Assembly (NCBI RefSeq): GCF_036840915.1
Contig: NZ_CP085725.1
Coordinates: 1,736,001-1,800,000 of the forward strand
Source of the DNA: Flavobacterium hankyongi
Lineage (GTDB): Bacteria; Bacteroidota; Bacteroidia; Flavobacteriales; Flavobacteriaceae
Length of the DNA: 64,000 nucleotides
Reading direction: 5' to 3'
This document shows, one piece after another, positions 9,029 through 17,597 of the stretch. Every line of letters begins with the position of its first letter. Within the stretch, counting starts at the first letter, position 1. The translations under genes were made by a program, and so were the position numbers. Below the pieces are notes generated by a model. It did not search any database, was not told the origin of the DNA, and saw nothing but the letters and a program-made list of their open reading frames with translations.

Positions 9029-9724
9029 TTATTGTCCTGCTTCTTTTTTAGCATCTTGAATCATTTTTTCATTCGCAGTAATTGCAAATTCCACGCGACG
9101 ATTTTCTCCACGTCCAGCATCTGTATCGTTACTTGCTATTGGTTCAGTCTCTCCCATTCCAACAATTTTGAAACGTGAAGAACTCAAACCTCTACCTGCT
9201 AAGTAATTTTTAACTGATTCTGCTCTCTGTTTTGACAAATTCATATTGTAATCATCTGCACCTTTGCTATCAGTATGCCCAAATATTTCAATGTTAGTAT
9301 CTGGATATTCTTTAAAAACAGGAACTAATTTATCCAAATTTCCTTTTGCTTTAGTAGTTAAAGTAGCTTTATTAAAATCGAAATTAACCGAATTTTCTCC
9401 TAAAGTCAATTTAATTCCTTCTCCTACTCTTTCTACTTTAGCTCCAGGTAGCGACTCACTTATACTACGGGCTTGACGATCCATTTTGTTACCAATTAAA
9501 CCACCAGCAACTCCACCAACAACTCCACCAATAACAGCACCTAAAGCTCCATTTCCACCCTTACCAATATTGTTACCTAAAACTCCACCAAGTACAGCTC
9601 CACCAACAGCACCAATCACAGCACCTTTTTGTGTATTATTAGCATTTTTTACAGATTCACAACTCGATAATGTCATTCCTGAAATCAACGAAAAGGACAA
9701 TATATATAGAATAGATTTTTTCAT
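9029..9724 (-). CDS. OmpA-family lipoprotein with glycine zipper
   Basis: A 231-residue lipoprotein. The signal ends TLSSC with lipidated Cys22. Residues about 34-80 are a glycine zipper (repeated GAVGGAVLGG-type blocks) likely to insert in or line a membrane. The C-terminal half (about 105-215) is an OmpA peptidoglycan-binding domain with IEIFGHTDSKGADDYNMNLS, QRAESVKNYL and GRGENRRVEF. It probably ties the outer membrane to peptidoglycan. It starts 3 nt after the lipocalin-like gene and is probably cotranscribed with it. Confidence 0.9.
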   Translation of the reverse strand: MKKSILYILSFSLISGMTLSSCESVKNANNTQKGAVIGAVGGAVLGGVLGNNIGKGGNGALGAVIGGVVGGVAGGLIGNKMDRQARSISESLPGAKVERVGEGIKLTLGENSVNFDFNKATLTTKAKGNLDKLVPVFKEYPDTNIEIFGHTDSKGADDYNMNLSKQRAESVKNYLAGRGLSSSRFKIVGMGETEPIASNDTDAGRGENRRVEFAITANEKMIQDAKKEAGQ

Positions 9725-9727
9725 AAT

Positions 9728-10219
9728 TTATTTAGTTACGTTATTTTTTTTGAACTGATACACTACGCTAGTTAATTTACCTCCAACATCAATTTTATCG
9801 ATTAACTGAAAAGATTCTTGTGTTTGATTAGTCAATAAAAGAATATAACCATCTCTTACTTTTCTCGCTTTTTCTCCAGCATCAAGAAGTTTTAATACAA
9901 ATTGCTGATCTTTATTAACGTACCATTTTATTTTTGATGCAAATTGTGGACAGTTAGCTTGTGTTAATTCCATTGTTCCTGAATCATTATTTGAGACAAA
10001 CTGCCAATTACTTCCAACAAAACATTTAGAGTCTGCAATATCAAATGAAGTTACTTTAATATAATCTGAACCAGGAAAAGAAACTGATGTAATTGTCCAA
10101 TTTCCTTTAACAGCTACTTGTGACCTTCTATCAACAGTACTTGATGCAGCCACTGTTTGCTTTGGCTTACAAGACATCGCTAGTCCAATTAAACATAAAA
10201 ATAATGCTAGTCTTTTCAT
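9728..10219 (-). CDS. lipocalin-like lipoprotein
   Basis: A 163-residue lipoprotein with a signal ending LAMSC (Cys17). The body (VKGNWTITSVSFPGSDYIKV, then alternating short strands ending VVYQFKKN) resembles the lipocalin-like beta-barrels found beside OmpA-family genes in flavobacteria. This assignment rests on recollection of related proteins, not on a search. The start was moved to the ATG at 10219 because the codons upstream do not fit a signal peptide. It is first in a two-gene operon with the OmpA-like lipoprotein, so an envelope role is likely. Confidence 0.7.
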   Translation of the reverse strand: MKRLALFLCLIGLAMSCKPKQTVAASSTVDRRSQVAVKGNWTITSVSFPGSDYIKVTSFDIADSKCFVGSNWQFVSNNDSGTMELTQANCPQFASKIKWYVNKDQQFVLKLLDAGEKARKVRDGYILLLTNQTQESFQLIDKIDVGGKLTSVVYQFKKNNVTK

Positions 10220-10271
10220 ATGATTTGTTTTTAATGTTTGATAATTCAAAATTATACTCGAAAGGGAGTAC

Positions 10272-10279
10272 CAAATTTA
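10272..10279 (-). promoter_or_regulatory. candidate -7 element of the lipocalin/OmpA operon
   Basis: TAAATTTG on the minus strand matches TAnnTTTG and lies about 50 nt before the ATG. No TTG is found at the usual -33 distance. Confidence 0.4.
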
Positions 10280-10388
10280 CATAATTTTAGCCGATTCTTA
10301 TACTATTTCTACTACGACATTTTGTCATTTTTTAAAATTTGGTATTTAATTTGAAAGGCAACAAATATTAACTTTAAAACTATTCTAT

Positions 10389-12275
10389 ATGACAACAGGA
10401 AAAATTAATGTTTCGGTAGAAAACATATTTCCCTTAATCAAGAAATTCTTATACAGCGACCATGAAATTTTTCTTCGTGAATTAGTTTCAAATGCAACCG
10501 ATGCCACTCTGAAATTGAAACACTTAACCAGTATTGGTGAAGCCAAAGTTGAATATGGCAACCCAATTATTGAAATTAAGAACGATAAAGAAGGCAAAAA
10601 ATTACATATCATCGATCAAGGTTTGGGAATGACTGCTGATGAAATTGAAAAATACATCAACCAAGTAGCATTTTCGGGCGCAGAAGAATTTTTAGAAAAA
10701 TATAAGGATTCTGCAAAAGATTCAGGTATTATTGGTCATTTTGGTTTAGGATTCTATTCGGCCTTTATGGTAGCTCATAAAGTAGAGATTATCTCTAAGT
10801 CATTCAAAGATGAGCCTGCAGCACACTGGACATGTGACGGTAGTCCTGAATTTACACTAGAACCTCATTCAAAAACTGAAAGAGGTACAGAAATAATCCT
10901 ACACATTGCTGATGATTCGTTAGAATTTTTAGAAGATTTCAAAATCCGTGAATTACTTACAAAGTATAATAAATTCATGCCAGTTCCAATTAAATTTGGA
11001 ACAAAACAAGAAGCACTCCCAAAACCAGAAGATGCTCCAGAAGATTACAAAACAGAATATAAAGAAGTTGATAATATAATCAACAACCCTAATCCGACAT
11101 GGACAAAACAACCTGCAGATTTAAATGACGAAGATTATAAAAACTTCTACCGTGAGTTGTATCCAATGAGTTTTGATGAACCTTTGTTCAACATTCATCT
11201 TAATGTCGATTATCCTTTTAACTTAACTGGTATTTTATACTTCCCTAAGTTAGGTGATAACATCCAAATTCAAAAAGACAAAATTTCATTGTATCAAAAT
11301 CAGGTTTATGTTACTGATAATGTAGAAGGTATTGTTCCTGAGTTTTTAATGATGCTTAAAGGTGTGGTCGATTCACCTGATATTCCTTTAAATGTTTCTC
11401 GTTCTTATTTACAGGCCGATGGAAATGTGAAGAAAATATCGAATTACATTACTAGAAAAGTATCCGACAAATTAAAATCTCTTTTTACAGAAAACAGAGT
11501 AGATTTTGAACAAAAATGGAATGACATCAAAGTTGTTTTAGAGTACGGAATGCTTTCTGAACCTAAATTTTATGAAAAAGCAGGTTCCTTTGTTTTATAT
11601 CCTACAACAGATGGTAAATATTTCACACTTGAAGAACTAAAAGAAGCTATTAAAGACACTCAAACTGATAAAAATGGGAAGTTGGTTGTTTTATACGCTT
11701 CAAATAAAGAAGGGCAACACAGTTATATAGATATTGCTACTGCAAAAGGATATCAAGTGTTACTTTTAGATTCTCCAATTGTATCACATGTAATTCAGAA
11801 GTTAGAAGCAGATAATGAGAACTTAACTTTTTCTCGTGTAGATGCTGATCATATTGATAAATTAATTGCTAAAGAAGAAACACAAATTTCAAAATTATCT
11901 GATGAAGAAAAAGAAAAACTAAAAAATTCATTAGAAGGAATTGTCCCAAAAGAAACCTATACTGTTCAACTTGAAGCTATGGAAAGTTCGGCAGCACCAT
12001 TCATTATCACACAGCCAGAATTTATGCGCCGTATGAAAGAAATGAGTGCAACGAGTGGTGGCGGAATGTTTGGTATGGGCAATTTCCCTGAAATGTACAA
12101 TTTGGTTGTGAATTCAAATTCAGATTTAGCATCAACTATTCTAAAAACGGAAGATAAATCTATACAGGAGGATTTGGTAAAACAAGCTCTTGACTTAGCA
12201 AAATTATCTCAAGGTTTGTTAAGAGGTGAAGAACTAACAGCCTTTGTAAAAAGAGGATTTGAAACACTTAAATAA
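10389..12275 (+). CDS. htpG: molecular chaperone HtpG (Hsp90)
   Basis: A 628-residue cytoplasmic Hsp90. The N-terminal GHKL ATPase motifs are clear: LVSNATDATLKLK, the DQGLGMT loop and GHFGLGFYSAFMVA. The middle domain carries the SLYQNQVYVTDNV and PLNVSRSYLQ segments, and the C-terminal dimerisation region includes AAPFIITQPEFMRRMKEM. It uses ATP to remodel client proteins, usually with DnaK. It is a single gene, divergent from the lipocalin/OmpA operon, and ends at a strong terminator. Confidence 0.96.
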   Translation: MTTGKINVSVENIFPLIKKFLYSDHEIFLRELVSNATDATLKLKHLTSIGEAKVEYGNPIIEIKNDKEGKKLHIIDQGLGMTADEIEKYINQVAFSGAEEFLEKYKDSAKDSGIIGHFGLGFYSAFMVAHKVEIISKSFKDEPAAHWTCDGSPEFTLEPHSKTERGTEIILHIADDSLEFLEDFKIRELLTKYNKFMPVPIKFGTKQEALPKPEDAPEDYKTEYKEVDNIINNPNPTWTKQPADLNDEDYKNFYRELYPMSFDEPLFNIHLNVDYPFNLTGILYFPKLGDNIQIQKDKISLYQNQVYVTDNVEGIVPEFLMMLKGVVDSPDIPLNVSRSYLQADGNVKKISNYITRKVSDKLKSLFTENRVDFEQKWNDIKVVLEYGMLSEPKFYEKAGSFVLYPTTDGKYFTLEELKEAIKDTQTDKNGKLVVLYASNKEGQHSYIDIATAKGYQVLLLDSPIVSHVIQKLEADNENLTFSRVDADHIDKLIAKEETQISKLSDEEKEKLKNSLEGIVPKETYTVQLEAMESSAAPFIITQPEFMRRMKEMSATSGGGMFGMGNFPEMYNLVVNSNSDLASTILKTEDKSIQEDLVKQALDLAKLSQGLLRGEELTAFVKRGFETLK

Positions 12276-12292
12276 GTAGAAAATAAAAGAAG

Positions 12293-12330
12293 AAAGACCA
12301 GTTTACAAATTTGTAAACTGGTCTTTTAAT
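12293..12330. terminator. strong bidirectional terminator
   Basis: A perfect inverted repeat spans 12293-12326 with two 17-nt arms (AAAGACCAGTTTACAAA and its complement), flanked by A and T runs. It lies between htpG and the convergent barrel gene. Confidence 0.85.
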
Positions 12331-12332
12331 TT

Positions 12333-14468
12333 TTAATTACCAATTAACGTTCCGTTATCTTCTTTTTTATCTTTATTCAGCATGTTGGGATCTTCCTTGG
12401 CTAATTTATTTTTGGTTGGAATTTTATAGTTAATTGAAAACCCATAACGACGAGTATCATTTTTATTGGTAACTGTCAACGGAGTTAGTCTTGAGTTTAA
12501 CTGTCCTTTATTGGTATTTAAAATATCATCTAAATTAATCGAAACTGATAATTGATTATTTAAGAATTTCTTCGAAAAATTCATATTCAAACTAGCGTTT
12601 AAAGGCTTGTCAATTCCAAAATAATAATAGTTTCCTCCAGCTGGAATAAAATTATAAGTAGTCATCCATTTTACTTTTTGAGGCAATACCACTTGCGACA
12701 TAAGATTTATGTACCAAAAAGCTTTGGTCTTTATATTTGGGATTTCATGCAATTGACGACCTGCAAATACATACAAGAAATTCATTTCGTCAGGATTCAC
12801 ATTCATTTTCATAGTTTCAGCCAATCCTTTTGTAAACAACATATACGGTATAGGCATACCAAAATTGATACTATGAGATCGAAGTTGTGAAACATTAATG
12901 TTAGTATTAATCATCCTATCATTTTCATATAAAATTCGTTGGACTACTTGATTATCGCCAACACTTAAATTATAACTTAAAAAAGCATAATCGATAGCGC
13001 TAATTTTAGCTTCAAAATTATTATAAATAGTAGGTTGTAATTGTGGATTACCTATTGTTTCTGCATTTGGATTTTGATAAGTTGTATTGTTAGGATTTAG
13101 TACCGAAGTACTTGGCAATGAAATCTTTTTACTATAGTTCAAATTGAAATACACTTGTTTAGAAAAATTGTATTGTACACTGGTGTTTGGAAAAAATCGG
13201 AATTGTTTAAAAGGTATTAAATCACCTGTATCTGTTTTTCCAGAAATATCATAATCTTCTGCTCTTCCTCCCAAAATGAAGTCAATTTTTTTCAATTTAG
13301 CCTGAAATTCCAGATAAGTTGATGCTGTTCTACGACGGTAATCCAAATTGGTTATTCCTTCATTCTTGGTTTTAAAAAACAATTCTTCATACAATGTTCC
13401 AAAACTCATTTTACCTTCATCTAATATTTTCAAAGGTTGAGAATAATCAGCTTTGAAATTATACAACTCCTGAAGAGAAGAATTATCTAAAACCAAAGTA
13501 TTGAATGTTACCGAATTTAACATAAAATCAGTATTCATTCGATTGTAATTGAAACTGAAATCTAACTTCTTCGCTTTGTTCTCAAATCGTTTTTGAAAAG
13601 TAGCCACTGCATCTTGACGGGTATTTTTTGTATCTCCTTTATCTGAAGTTTGAAAAGTAGTTGCGCTAGGTAACTCTCCAAAAGCATTGGTATAACTATT
13701 GTTTTTATTGTAAATCAAATCATAATTTAAAAGTAATCTGTCTGCGCCAAAATCGAAAGTCAATCCCGATTTGGCATAATAATTTCGATTAATTCTATCC
13801 GCATCACTTTTGTTCAGTATCGTTTTGGTATTATTTTCTGTCTTAATTACTTCGTTCCAAAGTCCTCTTTCAGCATAATTTTGTCCAATGTTTAATTGCC
13901 ATCCAAACAATTTATTCTTAGCACTCAACATCAGTCCATTATTAGCTCTCCAGCGAATCGATTCATTATTTGAAAAACTGGTGCTGTTAGTATAGGTTGC
14001 AGATAAATAATTTTTAGCTTTTTTATTGGTGATAATATTCAAAATGGCTCCTCCTGAAGTGGCAGGAAATTCAGCTCCGGGTTGTGTAATCACTTCAATA
14101 CGTTCTACTGAATTGGCAGGCATACCGTCTAGAAAAGAATTCAACTCATTAGATGAAATATTTAACGGACGACCGTCTAAATACACGTCTAATTGTTTTC
14201 CTTGATACAACATTCCTGCTATATCTGTAGCAATTAAACCAGGCAATTTTTTGATTCCTTCCAATAGCGAACCAGAGTTTAAATAAGCCTGACCTGAAAA
14301 ATCGAAAATTGTCCTATCAGCTTTTTGTTCGACTGCTTTTTTCTCTTTTACAATGGCAACTTCATTAAGTGTGTTGATTTTTTCTTTGTTAGACTGTTGA
14401 CTCTCTTGTGCTGAAATGGAATAAATTGAAATAAAAAATAAGGTGGAAATAAAAATTGATTTGTGCAT
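12333..14468 (-). CDS. outer-membrane beta-barrel / TonB-dependent receptor-like protein
   Basis: A 711-residue outer-membrane protein. A signal peptide (MHKSIFISTLFFISIYSISA) is followed by a short linker and a plug-like domain (about 35-150, with VYLDGRPLNISSNELN and the FPATSGGAILNIIT segment), then a long beta-barrel. Unlike the receptors at 418 and 49872 it lacks the N-terminal carboxypeptidase-regulatory-like domain. It is last in a minus-strand run after the TlpA-like lipoprotein (63 bp upstream), with no clear promoter between, so cotranscription with that gene and the Cys-rich peptide locus is plausible. The ligand is unknown. Confidence 0.85.
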   Translation of the reverse strand: MHKSIFISTLFFISIYSISAQESQQSNKEKINTLNEVAIVKEKKAVEQKADRTIFDFSGQAYLNSGSLLEGIKKLPGLIATDIAGMLYQGKQLDVYLDGRPLNISSNELNSFLDGMPANSVERIEVITQPGAEFPATSGGAILNIITNKKAKNYLSATYTNSTSFSNNESIRWRANNGLMLSAKNKLFGWQLNIGQNYAERGLWNEVIKTENNTKTILNKSDADRINRNYYAKSGLTFDFGADRLLLNYDLIYNKNNSYTNAFGELPSATTFQTSDKGDTKNTRQDAVATFQKRFENKAKKLDFSFNYNRMNTDFMLNSVTFNTLVLDNSSLQELYNFKADYSQPLKILDEGKMSFGTLYEELFFKTKNEGITNLDYRRRTASTYLEFQAKLKKIDFILGGRAEDYDISGKTDTGDLIPFKQFRFFPNTSVQYNFSKQVYFNLNYSKKISLPSTSVLNPNNTTYQNPNAETIGNPQLQPTIYNNFEAKISAIDYAFLSYNLSVGDNQVVQRILYENDRMINTNINVSQLRSHSINFGMPIPYMLFTKGLAETMKMNVNPDEMNFLYVFAGRQLHEIPNIKTKAFWYINLMSQVVLPQKVKWMTTYNFIPAGGNYYYFGIDKPLNASLNMNFSKKFLNNQLSVSINLDDILNTNKGQLNSRLTPLTVTNKNDTRRYGFSINYKIPTKNKLAKEDPNMLNKDKKEDNGTLIGN

Positions 14469-14531
14469 TTCTCTGAATATAATTGCTCGTTAGACTAGTC
14501 AATCAGAAAAAAGTTACAAAAAAATAAACAA

Positions 14532-15839
14532 TTATTTTTCTAAAATCTTGATGATTTCTTTTACATTTTCTCCTCTATATATTATTTTACCATCCCTGTC
14601 AATTAAAAAATATGTCGGTAAAGATTTAATATTTAGGTTTTTGTTAATTTTTGTTTTAAAACTACCATGAAAATTTCCCCAACTAATATTGTATTTTTCA
14701 ATTGTTTGCTTTGCTTTTTCTATTGAAACATCGGTTGAAATACCAATCATATTTAATTTAGATTCATATTTTTCCTGCAATTGCTTTATTTCTGGAAACC
14801 TCTCAATACAAGGCCCACACCAACTGGCCCAAAAATCTATTAAAGTGTATTGCTTATCTTTTATTAACAAATCAGTATTTTTCACAATACCTTTAAAATC
14901 AATAATTTTAAAATTTTCAAGATAAGTACCTATATAATTTCCGTAATTTTTATCAAACTTCTTCAATTCACTCAAATACAATTTTGAAATTGAAGAGTTA
15001 ACACTATCAAATTTAAATTGTTGCTTATTAATTAAGATTGTATCACCTTTATAATATTGAAATTGACTCACAAAGCTATCATCTTGATGCTTAAAATCAA
15101 TTTCTTTGGGAATTATAAACAAACCACCTCTATTATTATCTATTCCTTGATAAAAAAAGGAAAACTTTTGATTATCAAAGTTTAATTTTCCCTCCCAAAA
15201 ATCAACATATTTGTATTTAAATGAAATTTTAGTTTCATTATTTTCGTGAATAACAGATGGATAAATTATTATTTTTCTGTGATATATTTTTATTTTTTTA
15301 TCTGAATAAATCTCATAAGAATAGTCCTGAATTTCAGATTTTTCTATCCTATCATCATCTTTACTGATTTTTGCTTTTATATCAAAAGTTTGCTTCAAAT
15401 TATCACCAAAATTTTTATTTCTATCTGTATCAGCTGTAATAAAAACATTTCCTTTTTGGTATTCAACCATTACAACAAATCCTTGACTAATTGACTTTTG
15501 AGATAACTCAAGAGTGTCAATCCTTCTTTTTTTACAATATTCTAAAAATTGAGCTTTATCATATTTTTTTTCTTTATACAAATCGAAAATGTATTGGCTA
15601 AAACTTTCAGATTTTAAATAAAAAAAAACTGAATCATTTTTAGAAATACCTTTATATTCATTATGAATTGTATTTGAAAATCCAGTGATTTCATCTACTA
15701 AATTCAATTCATAGCTCATTCTATTCATATGAAAAATATTTTTTTTTGGTCCAATTACTGGTTTCAAAATAATTTCATATGACATTTTATCTGATTGACA
15801 GAATAGAAGAAGTGATAAGCTAACAAATATTTTAAGCAT
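14532..15839 (-). CDS. TlpA-like thiol-disulfide lipoprotein
   Basis: A 435-residue protein in two parts. The first about 310 residues are a domain I do not recognise, preceded by a short signal with a probable lipobox (LLLFC, Cys14). The last about 120 are a thioredoxin fold of the TlpA/AhpC-TSA type with an intact redox motif, Cys341-Gly-Pro-Cys344 in DFWASWCGPC, and the cis-Pro segment KSLPTYFLIDRDG. It should act as a thiol-disulfide reductase in the envelope. It follows the small Cys-rich peptide gene by 39 bp without a visible promoter between, which suggests the two are linked. Confidence 0.85.
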   Translation of the reverse strand: MLKIFVSLSLLLFCQSDKMSYEIILKPVIGPKKNIFHMNRMSYELNLVDEITGFSNTIHNEYKGISKNDSVFFYLKSESFSQYIFDLYKEKKYDKAQFLEYCKKRRIDTLELSQKSISQGFVVMVEYQKGNVFITADTDRNKNFGDNLKQTFDIKAKISKDDDRIEKSEIQDYSYEIYSDKKIKIYHRKIIIYPSVIHENNETKISFKYKYVDFWEGKLNFDNQKFSFFYQGIDNNRGGLFIIPKEIDFKHQDDSFVSQFQYYKGDTILINKQQFKFDSVNSSISKLYLSELKKFDKNYGNYIGTYLENFKIIDFKGIVKNTDLLIKDKQYTLIDFWASWCGPCIERFPEIKQLQEKYESKLNMIGISTDVSIEKAKQTIEKYNISWGNFHGSFKTKINKNLNIKSLPTYFLIDRDGKIIYRGENVKEIIKILEK

Positions 15840-15878
15840 AACTTATTTATTGGGGATAAAAATTCTCCTCAATGTAAT

Positions 15879-16097
15879 CTATCTCCATTGACAGCTATTA
15901 AATGATGAATATGTTCCATCCGGATTTTTACAGGTTGTATTTGCACAATAAGAGTTTGTAGGACAATTTTTATCATTAGAACAATCGTCCTGAGGGCATT
16001 TTACAAGATTATTATTATTTAAGGCTCCTTTAATACTTTTTTGTTGTATCTTACTCAAGATAACAACACCTTCCAAATTTAAAATGTTTTTTTACAT
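15879..16097 (-). pseudogene. Cys-rich double-glycine-type leader peptide gene with a stop at codon 2
   Basis: From the ATG at 16097-16095 the second codon is TAA. Reading through it gives M-*-KNILNLEGVVILSKIQQKSIKGA, the form of bacteriocin-type leaders I recall from flavobacteria (usually MLKNIL... ending in GG). One T-to-A change in a TTA Leu codon would explain the stop. The GG cleavage site is GA here. The core contains six Cys (KCPQDDC, DKNC, SYC, TTC and SSFNSC). A complete promoter lies just upstream, placing the ATG about 20 nt from the likely transcript start. Translation could still begin at TTG 16076, so this is either decaying or a non-ATG-start peptide. A TlpA-like gene follows. 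Confidence 0.6.
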
Positions 16098-16123
16098 AAT
16101 TAAGATTTTTAATTTTTATTAAT

Positions 16124-16153
16124 CAAACATAATTCTTTTTAAAGACAAAACAA
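16124..16153 (-). promoter_or_regulatory. Bacteroidetes-type promoter of the Cys-rich peptide locus
   Basis: On the minus strand TATGTTTG (16131-16124) is the -7 element and TTG (16153-16151) the -33 element, with a 19-bp spacer. It directs transcription toward the ATG-TAA at 16097 and the TlpA-like gene. Confidence 0.65.
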
Positions 16154-16249
16154 TAACAATTTAGTTAATTTTGTAGAAAAATTCTTTCATTTAAAATTAT
16201 ACCTAATAAATGAAAATTATTTCAGAAATTTGAAAGTATATACACCGAC

Positions 16250-16654
16250 ATGACATTATCTATAGAAACACCTGCATTATTATTCTCTGCCACTTCATTA
16301 ATTCTTTTGGCTTATACCAACCGATTTTTGACTATCGCGCAAATTATTCGCAGTTTAAAAAAAAATTATGAAGAAGTTCATAACAAATCAATCCTTTTAG
16401 AAATCCACAATCTAAACAAGCGCCTAACCTTGATACGTTTTATGCAACTTATGGGAGTACTTTGCTTGTTTTTATCCGTTTTTGCAATGCTTTTACTTTT
16501 TGTAGAAATGCAAAATGTTGCGATTTATCTTTTTGGATTAAGTATGCTGTGCTTATTAATTTCATTAGGGATCTCATTTTGGGAAATCAGTATTTCGGTT
16601 AATGCGCTGAGAGTCCACCTTAGTGATTTAGAAGAATTTTCTAAAAAAGATTAA
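16250..16654 (+). CDS. DUF2721 family membrane protein
   Basis: A 134-residue inner-membrane protein with three predicted helices: near residues 8-25, a Leu/Phe-rich segment around 65-90, and another around 92-112. The order (N-terminal helix, charged cytoplasmic loop, hairpin of two helices, then ISVNALRVHLSDLEE) matches the DUF2721 family. No biochemical role is known for that family. It is a single gene divergent from the Cys-rich peptide locus. Confidence 0.75.
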   Translation: MTLSIETPALLFSATSLILLAYTNRFLTIAQIIRSLKKNYEEVHNKSILLEIHNLNKRLTLIRFMQLMGVLCLFLSVFAMLLLFVEMQNVAIYLFGLSMLCLLISLGISFWEISISVNALRVHLSDLEEFSKKD

Positions 16655-16703
16655 ACCATATTAAACTTACATAGTCTTATCATTAAACTAAAAAATACAG
16701 ACT

Positions 16704-17501
16704 ATGAAAAATTGTGTTGCTTCTGTTCTTCTTATTTTAGGAATAACATCCGCTTTTGCCCAACAAAACGAAGCTCCTGAATATTCTGGAGAAAATTTCA
16801 GTCTTGAAGGCGCCCTTTCTATGCTTAAAAAAGCAAATACCATTGAAGAATTTGAATCTTTCATCAACAAAGAAAATAACGATGTTAACAATCTTGATTT
16901 AAACGATGATGGAGATATCGACTATATAACTGTTGAAGATATTATTGAAGGAAACAAACACGTTTTAGTTCTATCTGCAATTATTAACGAAAAAGAAAAA
17001 CAAGATGTAGCTACCATTGTAATCGAAAAAACAGGTAACGAGGAAGCACAGCTACAAATTTTTGGTGATGAGGATTTGTATGCAGAAAACACCATTGCTG
17101 AACCATTTGACGTTAATGATAAGATGGATTCAGGAAAAAATGGCCCAGCTATCCCCAAATTAGTTACAACAAGAATTGTAGTAAATGTTTGGTTTTGGCC
17201 AAGTGTACGATTTATTTATGCTCCTAGCTATAGAGTTTGGATTTCGCCTTTTCGCTGGGCAGTATATCCAAGATGGTGGAAACCTTGGAGACCAATGCGT
17301 CACACTGTTTTCGTTACTCGTTGTCATGTACATAAAACTTATATTCATAGAACACCTACACGTCGTGTTGTAGTACATAAATCATATGCGCCAAGAAGAC
17401 ATTCATCTACCACTATAGTTAAAAACAGAAGAGGAACTACTGTAATTCATAAAGGAAAAACAGGAAGAGTTAGAGCTGTACATCATAACAGAAGAAGATA
17501 A
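16704..17501 (+). CDS. secreted protein with acidic N-terminal and very basic C-terminal half
   Basis: A 265-residue protein with a signal peptide (cleavage after ITSAFA). The first half is acidic and includes an EF-hand-like loop, DLNDDGDIDYI (about residues 72-82). The second half begins with an aromatic stretch (WISPFRWAVYPRWWKPWRP) and becomes extremely rich in Arg, His and Lys, ending HHNRRR. I do not recognise a named family; such basic tails could bind nucleic acid, phosphate-rich polymer or an acidic partner. The ATG lies in the 3' arm of an 8-bp hairpin (16670-16677 with 16699-16706). Confidence 0.75.
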   Translation: MKNCVASVLLILGITSAFAQQNEAPEYSGENFSLEGALSMLKKANTIEEFESFINKENNDVNNLDLNDDGDIDYITVEDIIEGNKHVLVLSAIINEKEKQDVATIVIEKTGNEEAQLQIFGDEDLYAENTIAEPFDVNDKMDSGKNGPAIPKLVTTRIVVNVWFWPSVRFIYAPSYRVWISPFRWAVYPRWWKPWRPMRHTVFVTRCHVHKTYIHRTPTRRVVVHKSYAPRRHSSTTIVKNRRGTTVIHKGKTGRVRAVHHNRRR

Positions 17502-17537
17502 AAAAAGTTCGCCGCAATACTTTTTTAAACAAAAAAC

Positions 17538-17565
17538 ATAACTTATAACTCATAACTCACAACTA
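17538..17565 (+). repeat. four tandem 7-bp repeats upstream of the EamA gene
   Basis: ATAACTT, ATAACTC, ATAACTC and ACAACTA lie head to tail at 17538-17565. They end 5 bp before a -7 element (17571-17578), where a -33 box is expected but absent. Confidence 0.6.
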
Positions 17566-17570
17566 TACAT

Positions 17571-17578
17571 TATATTTG
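17571..17578 (+). promoter_or_regulatory. -7 element for the EamA transporter gene
   Basis: TATATTTG fits TAnnTTTG and lies 19 bp before the ATG. No TTG is found at -33; the tandem 7-bp repeats fill that region. Confidence 0.5.
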
Positions 17579-17597
17579 CCGGCTTTTTAAAAATGAA

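Noticed and set aside
9486-9758. A Pro/Thr-rich 90-codon plus-strand ORF
   Set aside because: It is the antisense shadow of the glycine zipper of the OmpA-like lipoprotein.
12293-12326. A perfect 34-nt palindrome as a possible operator
   Set aside because: It lies between two convergent 3' ends with A and T runs, so a bidirectional terminator explains it.
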